DNA from: Strongylocentrotus droebachiensis
Taxonomy: Eukaryota; Echinodermata; Echinoidea; Camarodonta; Strongylocentrotidae
Assembly (NCBI GenBank): GCA_035222895.1
Contig: JAVYIG010000406.1
Span: 58,501 to 122,500 of the forward strand
Direction: 5' to 3'
Length of the DNA stretch: 64,000 nucleotides
The position numbers and the translations under genes were made by a program. The notes under the pieces are model-generated. The model made no database searches, was not told where the DNA came from, and was given only the letters and a program-made list of their open reading frames with translations. Positions within the stretch are counted from its first letter, which is position 1; each line of letters begins with the position of its first letter. Of the stretch, positions 31,640 through 42,260 are shown one piece after another.

Positions 31640-33165
31640 TTGATTGATTGAAAAGATTTTATTATAATTGCACTTCACAGCCAAATGGCTGAATTATGTA
31701 CAATTTACATTGGCAATACAAATGTGGTTTGAATTTATCACAAAGTATAATATACAGTATATAACAAAATTCATAACCAATATGACTAAGGCAATAACAG
31801 ACAAAATTAACTTAGTTTTAAAATATATATTGTGAGTTGACACAAGAGTGGGTCAAAGGATGAGCAAGCAGGCCCTTTGCTCTTACACACTCTCATTCCC
31901 AGTATACACGCTCCTATTCTCACTCCTGTACCATGAACACTCTCATAAACACTCACATTCACAATACACACTCCCATATGATACACTAGCTAAGGTCTGC
32001 TCGCCCATCCCTGGAATTCTCTTGTGTCAAGAAGTGTTGGGTATTTCAAAATGATAACAACAAAAGACAAGAAAGCTCCCTCCCGACCTTCATTCATTGG
32101 AGCAAAATAAGTACATGAATTAAAACCTTGGACACTATCTGATCTGAATTGCCATGTCATGATTGCTACAAAACCTTATAATCACTATTCAATATATATT
32201 TATACATTTTAAAAAGGTGTTACAAGTGAATGGAAGCATAAAATGTAAAAAAGTAAAGTGTAAGCAGACAATGAGATTCCGGACCATTCAACAGGTAGAT
32301 GATTAAGAGAAATGGGAAATTGTAAATGGTGAAGTAAAGAGGTTGTCTGCGAACTTGTATATTAATGGCTGTTTATAAAGATCTGATACTTCCAGCATAA
32401 TTAAGACAAAATCATATTCATAAACCAAGAAATCTTGCCAAGTTCTTTGATTTCACATACAATTTTTCTTGCAATAGTTTTACTTCAAAAAGGCCATTAA
32501 CAAAATCTGCAATGGTCCATTGCTGACCACACTGAAAACGGAATAGCTAAAACTATAAAGAGCCTCTAGATTTAAGTGTAAATCAGTTTTCTATTAGGAA
32601 TTTGTTTTCAAAGAACACAAAAGTCTCAAAAGAGAAGGCACTCCAGTTAAAACTAGTGGTAAAAATACAACTTAGAAGGCAACGTTGTTGTTTGTCACGT
32701 CTCAAATCAAGAGTATGAGATATTCAATTCAAGACAAGACTTTGCACTCAGTCGCAGTCTCTCACTCAGCTCACGTCACTTATCAATCTCACTTTCTCAT
32801 CAGTCTCACCCATGGAAGATTAAGTCAATGGAACTGCCAATATTGAGTTGAATGTGGAGAGACTTTACATAAAACATTAAGTACATTAATGCAACTAGGA
32901 GTGGTTTGCAGCTATTTGAGTGTCAAAAACAAAGCAAAAGGCAAGTAGAAAACGCCCACGACATGTGATAGATGCGCAGCGCAAAAGTTTACAAACAAAA
33001 TAGTAAACGTATGGGACCGAATCAAAGAAACTCGACAACTTCCTACCTAGATCTACCCTAGATTTACCACAATGGAATTAACACAATAATACATCATTGT
33101 CACACCCCAGATCATGAAAACAAGTATTTGAAAATATCTGTAGGTAAAATGAAAGAAATTGAACA
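31640..33165. other. Upstream region/putative first intron of CEP63
   Basis: No coding exon recognised. TTTTATTATAATTGCA at about 31660 looks like a LINE-type tail. 33003-33075 is a dispersed repeat shared with 4834-4900 (GTAAACGTATGG-ACCGAATC). Confidence 0.5.
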
Positions 33166-33172
33166 CTTACCT

Positions 33173-33245
33173 TGGCCTTGCAAGGCCTTGTTTATTTATG
33201 TAAACCAGATCAAAAGACGCGCCTGTTATCGATTGCTCTACGTTA
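33173..33245 (-). other. Possible 5' UTR exon and promoter of CEP63
   Basis: A strong donor, GCCAAG|GTAAGT on the minus strand (33172-33167), follows a stretch with higher GC. An ATTGG (inverted CCAAT) box at about 33276-33280 and a CCCTCCCC run lie just upstream. No in-frame ATG occurs between here and the exon 1 start. The upstream boundary is a guess. Confidence 0.45.
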
Positions 33246-33249
33246 GGAA

Positions 33250-34365
33250 TACTGATACACGGGGAGGGCGCAAGCCAATCATGGTTTGTATAGTCACACA
33301 AAATTCATAAATAACTTTTATTTTAGTTAGTTAGATAAACTTAGTTAGATGATACTGTTCAATACCTAATTTTAATTTTCATCTACGCTGTGCACTATAT
33401 AGCGGCGATAGGGCAGCATCGTTGTATTTGTTGTTTTTGTTTTTGTAAACCCTAGCTATATCACGCATATAAAAGTGGGAATAACCATAAAAATTAATAT
33501 ACATGTAGGCCTATGTCCCCCCCCCCCCTTTTTCGTAACTCCTTGGTTGAAATTTTGGCTCTCTTTTGAACTATAGATCCAAAAGGCAACCGTTATTCTG
33601 AAGACCATGACAGATGCATGTCTTAGTACACTGAATCTTAAAGGAGGCCTACAGGGTATGGGTATAATTCAACACCACAAGTTTTTAAGAAAATATTAGA
33701 AAACCATGTATATCCCTCCAGAAATTGAGGCAAATGCTAAAAATGTGAATATATTTATATTATTACGAAAAAATAAAAAAGACCTAAAATGGTATTTTCA
33801 CAACAACAAAAAACCACCACAAGTTATGATCTTTTATTTTTTTGGTCAAAATTGTTAGGAGTTGGATCTAGCTTTACCCTTTTTACGAAATTCTAGAGTC
33901 ACCCCTGTGAGGGATCTCTTCCCCCTCTATACCAAAACGCATCGTTGACATAGACCAAACATAATATAATTACAATTATTAAAGGATTTAGTACGTTTAT
34001 TTGTCTGCATCCAGATAGAGCAGCTGAATTACCCCTACGGTATACATGTCAATTACATTGCAAATTTTAATCAAAATTTGCTGTCAATCTTGCATGTATT
34101 GATGAAATTGCGTCGTTGGCCGCGTATAGACAAAATATTGCCAGCGTCCCTCATTCGATATCAGTCATGGGCAAACATGTATTGTATATCAGCTGTATTT
34201 GAGACGTATAATTCATTTAATACATTCCGTAAGATTGAGATGGGTCGTGGTTCTGATTATATGTCAAAAGATTAAAAGTATTTTTATATTATTTTGTAAT
34301 ACATCATGTGTGAAATAGAGCAGTGGTGGTTCTAGAATAATCGTTTGTTGCGGGAGGTGGGGGTG
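33250..34365. other. AT-rich spacer, nothing recognised
   Basis: Short ORFs only; a poly-C run at 33517-33528. Confidence 0.6.
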
Positions 34366-34369
34366 CATG

Positions 34370-37300
34370 CGTATGGAAGAGGGGGGGGGGGTGGGGTAGA
34401 GGTAGGGTGGAAAGGTGGTCGAGGTAGGCTAGAGGAGTGGTAGAGGTAGGGTAGTGGGGTGGTAGAGGCAGGGTAGAGGTAGGATGGAGGGGTGGTAGAG
34501 GTAGGTTGGAGCGGGTGGTAGAGGTAGGGTGGGAAAAGAGGTAGGGATGTAGTAGATTTAGGGTGGTAGGAAAGGTAGGATCAAATGAGAGATAAGGGTG
34601 GAGACTGTAGAGAAGTGGTAGAGGTAGGGTGGATGGAGGAGAGGTACGGTGGATGGAGGAGAGGTAGGGTGGATGTAGGAGAGGTAGGGTGGATGGAGGA
34701 GAGGTACGGTGGATGGAGGAGAGGTAGGGTGGATGGAGGAGAGGTAGGGTGGATGGAGGAGAGGTAGGCTGGATGTACGAGAGGTAGGGTGGAAGGAGGA
34801 GAGGTGGGGTGGATGGAGGAGAGGTAAGGTGGATGTACGAGAGGTAGGGTGGAAGGAGGAGAGGTGGGGTGGATGGAGGAGAGGTAGAGTGGATGGAGGA
34901 GAGGTAGGGTGGATGGAGGAGAGGTAGGGTGGATGGAGGAGAGGTAGGCTGGATGTACGAGAGGTAGGGTGGAAGGAGGAGAGGTGGGGTGGATGGAGGA
35001 GAGGTAGAGTGGATGGAGGAGAGGTAGGGTGGATGGAGGAGAGGTAGGGTGGATGGAGGAGAGGTAGGGTGGATGTAGGAGAGGTAGGGTGGAAGGAGGA
35101 GAGGTGGGGTGGATGGAGGAGAGGTAGAGTGGATGGAGGAGAGGTAGGGTGGATGTAGGAGCTAGAGGTAGGGTGGATGTAGGAGAGGTAGGGTGGATGG
35201 ATGAAAGGTAGGCTGGAGGGTAGAGAGGTAGGGTGGATGGAGGAGAAGTAGAGTGGATGGAGGAGAGGTAGGGTGGATGGAGGTGAGTTAGGGTGGATGG
35301 AGGAGAAGTAGGGCGGATGGGGGAGAGGTAGGGTGGATGTAGGAGAGGTAGGGTACGTAAATGGAGGAGAGGAAGGGTGGATGGGGGAGAGGTAAGGTGG
35401 ATGGGCGAGAGGTAGGGTGGATGGACGAGAGGTAGAGTGGATGGAGGAGAGGTAGGGTAGATGGAGGAGAGGAGGGCTGGAAGGTGGAGAGGTAGGGTGA
35501 CGGAGGAGAGGTAGGGCGGATGGGGGAGAGGTAGGGCGGATGGACGAGAGGTAGAGTGGATGGAGGAGAGGTAGGGTAGATGGAGGAGAGGTGGGCTGGA
35601 AGGTGGAGAGGTAGGGTGACGGAGGAGAGGTAGGGCGGATGGGGGAGAGGTAGGGCGGATGGACGAGAGGTAGAGTGGATGGAGGAGAGGTAGGGTAGGG
35701 TAGATGGAGGAGAGGTGGGCTGGAAGGTGGAGAGGTAGGGTGACGGAGGAGAGGTAGGGTGGATGGATGAGAGGTAGGGTGGATGAAGGAGAAGTAGAGT
35801 GGATGGATGAGAGGTAGGGTAGATGGATGAGAGGAAGAGTAGATGGAGGTGATGTAGAGTGGATGGATGAGAGGTAGGGTAGATGGATGAGAGGTAGAGT
35901 GGATGGATGAGAGGTAGAGTGGATGGATGAGAGGTAGGGTAGATGGATGAGAGGAAGAGTAGATGGAGGTGAGGTAGAGTGGATGGATGAGAGGTAGGGT
36001 GGATGGATGAGAGGTAGGGTGGATGAAGGAGAAGTAGAGTGGATGGATGAGAGGTTGGGTGGATGGAGGAGAGGTAGAGTGGATGGATGAGAGGTAGGGT
36101 GGATGGGGGAGAGGTATAGGGTGGATGGAGGTGAGGTAGAGTGGATGGATGAGAGGTAGGGTGGATGGAGGAGAGGTAGGGTGGATGGAGGAGAGGTAGG
36201 GTAGACGGAGGAGGGGTATGGAAGATGGAGGAGAGGTAGGTTGGATGAAGGAGAGGTAGGGTAGAGAGCCGGTAGAGGTTGTGTGGACGGTGGTAGAGGT
36301 AGGGTGGAAGGAGAAGAGGAAGGGTGGAGGGGTGGAAGAGGTAGGGTGGATGGAGGAGAGGTAGGGTGGATGGAGGAGAGGTAGGGTGGATGGGGGAGAG
36401 GTAGGGTAGACGGAGGAGGGGTATGGTAAATGGAGGAGAGGTAGGTTGGATGAAGGAGAGGTAGGGTAGAGAGCCGGTAGAGGTTGTGTGGACGGGTGGT
36501 AGAGGTAGGGTGGAAGGAGAAGATGAAGGGTGGAGGGGTGGAAGAGGTAGGGTGGACGGAAATAGGGTGGAGGGAATGTAGAAATAGGGCTGAAGGGTGG
36601 TAGAGGTAGGGTGGAGGGGTGGTAGAGGTAGGGTGGGGTAGGGTAGGGTGGAGGTAGAGGAAGGGTGAGGTAGGGTGGAGGGGTGGTAGAGGTGGGATGG
36701 AGTGGTGGTGGAGGTAGGTTGGGGATGGTGGAGGAGAGGTAGGGTGGATGGAGAAGAGCTAGGGCGGATGGGGGAGAGGTAGGGCGGATGGACGAGAGGT
36801 AGAGTGGATGTAGGAGAGGTAGGGTAGATGGTGGAGAGGTAGGCTGGAGGGTGGAGATGTAGGGTGGATGGAGGAGAGGTAGGGTGGTGGAGGAGAGGTA
36901 GTGTAGATGGAGGAGAGGTAGGCTGGAGGGTAGAGAGGTAGGGTGGATGGAGGAGAGGTAGGGTGGATGGAGGAGAGGTAGGGTAGATGGATGAGAGGTA
37001 GGGTGGATGAGAGGTAGGGTGGATGGAGGGGAGTTAGGGTGGATGGAGGAGAAGTAGGGTGGATGCGGGAGAGGTAGGGTGGATGGGGGAAGAGGTTAGG
37101 GTGATGGAGGAGAGGTAGAGTGGATGGATGATAGGTAGGGTGGATGGAGGAGAGGTAGGGTGGATGGGGGTTGGGTGGAAGGAGGAGAGGTAGGGTGGTG
37201 GAGGAGAGGTAGGGTGGATGGAGGAGAGGTAGGGTGGAAGGAGGAGAGGTAGGGCAGAAGGAGGAGAGGTAAGGTGGATGGAGAATGGTTAGGGTGATGG

Positions 37301-39760
37301 GGGAGAGGTAGGGTGGTAGAGGTTGGGTGGAAGGAGGAGAGGTAGGGTGGTGGAGGAGAGGTAGGGTGGATGGGGGAGAGGTTTAGGGTGGATGGAGGTG
37401 AGGTAGAGTGGATGGATGAGAGGTAGGGTGGATGGAGGAGAGGTAGGGTGGATGGAGGAGAGGTAGGGTAGACGGAGGAGGGGTATGGTAAATGGAGGAG
37501 AGGTAGGTTGGATGAAGGAGAGGTAGGGTAGAGAGCCGGTAGAGGTTGTGTGGACGGGTGGTAGAGGTAGGGTGGAAGGAGAAGAGGAAGGGTGGAGGGG
37601 TGGAAGAGGTAGGAGGGACGGAAATAGGGTGGATGGAATGTAGAAATAGGGCTGAAGGGATGTAGAGGTAGGGTGGAGGGGTGGTAGAGGTAGGGTGGGG
37701 TAGGGTAGGGTGGAGGTAGAGGAAGGGTGAGGTAGGGTGGAGGGGTGGGATGGAGTGGTGGTGGAGGTAGGTTGGGGATGGTGGAGGAGAGGTAGGGTGG
37801 ATGGAGAAGAGCTAGGGCGGATGGGGGAGAGGTAGGGTAGACGGAGGAGGGGTATGGTAAATGGAGGAGAGGTAGGTTGGATGAAGGAGAGGTAGGGTAG
37901 AGAGCCGATAGAGGTTGTGTGGACGGGTGGTAGAGGTAGGGTGGAAGGAGAAGAGGAAGGGTGGAGGGGTGGAAGAGGTAGGGTGGATGGAGGAGAGGTA
38001 GGGTGGATGGAGGAGAGGTAGGGTGGATGGAGGAGAGGTAGGGTAGACGGAGGAGGGGTATGGTAAATGGAGGAGAGGTAGGTTGGATGAAGGAGAGGTA
38101 GGGTAGAGAGCCGGTAGAGGTTGTGTGGACGGGTGGTAGAGGTAGGGTGGAAGGAGAAGAGGAAGGGTGGAGGGGTGGAAGAGGTAGGGTGAACGGAAAT
38201 AGGGTGGAGGGAATGTAGAAATAGGGCTGAAGGGTGGTAGAGGTAGGGTGGAGGGGTGGTAGAGGTAGGGTGGGGTAGGGTAGGGTGGAGGTAGAGGAAG
38301 GGTGAGGTAGGGTGGAGGGGTGGTAGAGGTGGGATGGAGTGGTGGTGGAGGTAGGTTGGGGATGGTGGAGGAGAGGTAGGGTGGATGGAGAAGAGCTAGG
38401 GCGGATGGGGGAGAGGTAGGGCGGATGGACGAGAGGTAGAGTGGATGGAGGAGAGGTAGGCTGGAGGGTGGAGAGGTAGGGTGGTGGTGGAGAGGTAGGG
38501 TGGTGGAGGAGAGGTAGGGTAGATGGAGGAGAGGTAGGGTAGATAGAGGAGAGGTAGGGTAGATGGAGGAGAGGTAGGGTGGTGGTGGAGAGGTAGGGTG
38601 ACGGAGGAGAGGTAGGGTAGATAGAGGAGAGGTAGGGTAGATGGAGGAGAGGTAGGCTGGAAGGTGGAGAGGTAGGGTGACGGAGGAGAGGTAGGGTAGA
38701 TAGAGGAGAGGTAGGGTAGATGGAGGAGAGGTAGGGTGGTGGTGGAGAGGTAGGGTAGATGGAGGAGAGGTAGGGTAGATGGAGGAGAGGTAGGGTAGAT
38801 GGAGGAGAGGTAGGCTGGAAGGTGGAGAGGTAGGGTGACGGAGGAGAGGTAGGGTAGATAGAGGAGAGGTAGGGTAGATGGAGGAGAGGTAGGGTAGATA
38901 GAGGAGAGGTAGGGTAGATGGAGGAGAGGTAGGCTGGAGGGTGGAGATGTAGGGTGGATGGAGAAGAGGTAGGCTGGAGGGTGGAGATGTAGGGTGGATG
39001 GAGAAGAGGTAGGGTGGATGGAGGAGAGGTAGAGTGGATGGAGGAGAGGTAGGGTGGATAGAGGAGAGGTAGGGTAGATGGAGGAGAGGTAGGCTGGAGG
39101 GTAGAGAGGTAGGGTGGATGGAGGAGAGGTAGGGTAGATGGATGAGAGGTAGGGTGGATGAGAGGTAGGGTGGATGGAGGGGAGTTAGGGTGGATGGAGA
39201 AGTAGGGTGGATGCGGGAGAGGTAGGGTGGATGGGGGAAGAGGTTAGGGTGATGGAGGAGAGGTAGGGTGTTAGAGGTTGGGTGGAAGGAGGAGAGGTAG
39301 GGTGGTGGAGGAGAGGTAGGGTGGTAGAGGTAGGGTGGATGGAGGTGAGGTAGGGTGAAGGGGTAGGGTGGATGGAGGAGAGGTAGGGTGGATGGAGGAG
39401 AGGTAGGGTGGTAGAGGTAGGGTGGATGGATGAAGGGGTAGGGTGGATGGAAGAGACGAGGATGGATGGAGGAGAGGTAGAGTGGATGGAGGAGAGGTAG
39501 GGTGGATGGAGGAGAGGTAAGGTGGATGGAGGAGGGGTAAGGTGGATGTAGGAGGGGTAGGGTTGATGGAGGAGAGGTAGGGTGGATGGAGGTGAGGTAG
39601 GGTGGATGGAGGAGAGGTAGGGTGGATGGAGGTGAGGTAGGGTGGATGGAGGTGAGGTAGGGTGGATGGAGGAGAGGTAAGGTGGATGGATGAGAGGTAG
39701 GGTGGTGGTAGATGTAGGATGGTAGTAGAATCAGGACGGTTGTAAGTAAACTGATAGTTG
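34370..39760. repeat. 5.4-kb G-rich minisatellite, 20-bp unit with higher-order repeats
   Basis: Basic unit GAGGTAGGGTGGATGGAGGA, in register for long stretches (34621-35160 line up exactly at 20 bp). A longer composite block (GTAGACGGAGGAGGGGTATG...GAGAGCCGGTAGAGGTTGTG) recurs near 36198, 36410, 37468, 37828 and 38040. The complementary strand is C-rich and contains a 216-codon open frame of PPYLSSIHPTS-type repeats, which I read as a by-product. GG/GGG tracts every 3-5 nt favour G-quadruplexes. Confidence 0.95.
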
Positions 39761-40850
39761 AAGTAGAGGTATGACTGTGTCGGGAAAGGGTACGAAATGA
39801 AGGAAGGTAGCAGATGAAAGACTTTCACATACACAAACATACACATGCTCTCATTATAAACGTCTAAAACGTTTGAGAAGCTTATTCCATTGGAAATAAA
39901 AACAGAGACAGTAGTAAGCATTTTAAAATTTCAATTTATCTTTGAGCATTACATTTTGTATTACATCACAAAGGTTAATAATGAAAAATTATTTTCTTTA
40001 TTTGTGTATTCAATTCATATTCTTTCTCACTAAATTGGTAATTCGATCATAGAGTTATACATATTGTTACATTATTGCATTAGGTCATTGGAAAATATCA
40101 AAATATTATACTAATGACGCATATATTACATTTGCATTTTCGAGAGTTTCAATGACATTGACATTGTTCAAACAAATAATCTCAGTAAATAGTGTAGGAT
40201 GCATCAATTAATTCACAGTTATGAGTATTGTATTGAGACACAAACAATGATATTACCCAGGGGCGTCAATCCTAAGGCTAGCACCTAATTTCAGAAGTGT
40301 CTGTATACAGAACATACTAATGCAATGTCTGCCCGAACGATGGATTGACGCCCCTACCCACATCGACGTGATTGGAGATGTCATAAAGACATTTGATAAA
40401 TGTCTCCTCTCGCCATCATACCTGTCATGTGGGTCGTACATGGCACAGAACGTACATTTACCATGGTTACAGGTGGCAAGTAGAGTATACCTTGATAGAT
40501 AACTACACTATCATGCAATAGTACAGATATTGGATGACTAGTGGACAGAATGAACATCATTATGCCCAATAAAATATACATCACCCTAGTACCAATTGGA
40601 AATAATCCTTAAGATTGTGGAACTCAAAATCTAATTCTTGTATCATCATCCGACTTTGATAGGATGAGGATTTAACTATTGATGAAAAAAATTAAAAGGG
40701 GGTATATGACGGGGGAAGGTAATGATGTTCCTCATGTGAGTCTTTGCCCCCTCCCATATGAGTCGAAGGTGGTATATTTTGGGAATAGGTACTTTATTAC
40801 CCCTCCCCCATAGTGTAATAATGGGAGGAGCCCATCAATGTAGGAGCACT
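39760..40850. other. Spacer with a short GGGGCGTCAATCC hairpin element
   Basis: AGGGGCGTCAATCC (40259) and GGATTGACGCCCCT (40341-40354) bound about 97 bp, a small MITE-like foldback. No gene recognised. Confidence 0.55.
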
Positions 40851-40852
40851 GC

Positions 40853-41862
40853 ATATACCGTGTGTCTCAAAAAAAACGTAACACTTTTGAAATGGTTGCC
40901 AAATTGAGCATATATAATTTTATGAAAAAATGTCTATATGTATGGAAAGCTAAAGGACCAACCTTTCATATGATATGAAAAAATTAAAAAAAAATCATGC
41001 TTCGATGGACAGTGTTCACTTAAGTTAGAGGTATGAAAATGGGCCTGCGCAGGATTTTTCCTTCCAATTTTGGACAGGTAAATTACTTGTAACTTACAAA
41101 ATAAGGTCGATATGAGATATTCATGATCGATGGATCAAAAGGATATTTTGAATCAAAAGGATATTTTGAATACCTCGAATTCTGGTATTTTCAATGCATA
41201 ATGAATGATGTACTTAGCTATTACATGTTTGGGTCATTCATAAAACCTGAATAAAATGTGATTGATGATCCACCAAACTTACGGAAGAAAACTGATAAAG
41301 AAAAGGCAAGGGGTAGGTGATGGGATGGGAAAAGGTTGTGGGGGGGAGGAGAGTGGGTTGCATAATGTCAATTATGATTTTGAATACGGTATTTCAATTT
41401 AACATTTTCCCATTCTTCCTTCATCCTGTTCACATCTACCAGATCAATGATACAATAAGATGGGAGTGGAAGTTGGTGTGTGTGTGTGTGTGTGTGTGTG
41501 TGGCAGGGGTGGTGTTTGGGGATTGATAAATGACAGAGAGAAAGGACTGGTATTCAAAACATCCTTTTAACTCTTAATCCATCGATCATGAATATCTCAT
41601 ATCAAACTTATTTTGTATGCTAAAAGTAACTTACCTGTCCAAAATTGGAAGGAAAAATCCTGCGCAGGCCCATTTTCATACCTCTAACTTAAGTGAACAC
41701 TGTTCATCGAAGCATGATTTTTTTTTCAATTTTTTCATATCATATGAAAGGTTGGTCCTTTAGCTTTCCATACATATCAACATTTTTTCATAAAATTATA
41801 TATGCTCAATTTGGCAACCATTTCAAAAGTGTTACGTTTTTTTTGAGACACACGGTATATGC
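40853..41862. mobile_element. 1-kb foldback element with about 290-bp inverted arms
   Basis: TATACCGTGTGTCTCAAAAA (40855) to ATCGATGGAT (about 41142) is inverted at 41577-41860 with few differences; the outer palindrome extends to GCATATACC/GGTATATGC. The unpaired centre (about 440 bp) holds a (GT)n run at 41477-41502 and no coding-like ORF. Confidence 0.9.
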
Positions 41863-41870
41863 CACTAGCT

Positions 41871-42260
41871 AGGCTCCTCCCTGTCACTGTATTATGCATG
41901 GGTGTGCAGGGGAGGGACCCATTTGAAGATGATGTTCTGCGTTTCCCCCTCCCCTTCTAGCTTTCAACAGATACTGAGAGGAGCAATTGATTAAAGCTCC
42001 TCCCTATCTGTATGTATGCATGGGTATGCAGGGGAGGGACCCATTTGAAGATGATGTTCTGCGTTTCCCCCTCCCCTTCTAGCTTTCAACAGATACTGAG
42101 AGGAGCAATTGATTAAAGCTCTTCCCTATCTGTATGTATGCATGGGTATGCAGGGGAGGGACCCATTTGAAGATGATGTTCTGCGTTTCCCCTCCCCTTC
42201 TAGCTTACAACAGATAATGAGAGGAGCAATTGATTGAAGCTCCTCCCTATCTGTTGTGTT
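41871..42260. repeat. Tandem triplication, 122-bp unit
   Basis: Units at about 41871, 41996 and 42118, each GCTCCTCCCTATCTGTATG...GGGAGGGACCCATTTGAAG...TTTCAACAGATACTGAGAGG, with a partial fourth. Confidence 0.92.

Noticed and set aside
34585..34767. Open frame of GGWRRGRVDV repeats
   Set aside because: Translation of the 20-bp minisatellite.
34370..39760. Interstitial telomere repeat
   Set aside because: TAGGGT occurs but within a 20-bp unit; there is no run of TTAGGG.
40253..40441. Cys/His-rich minus-strand frame (HGKCTFCAMYDP) suggesting a zinc finger exon
   Set aside because: Too short, overlaps a small inverted-repeat element, and no partner exon was found.
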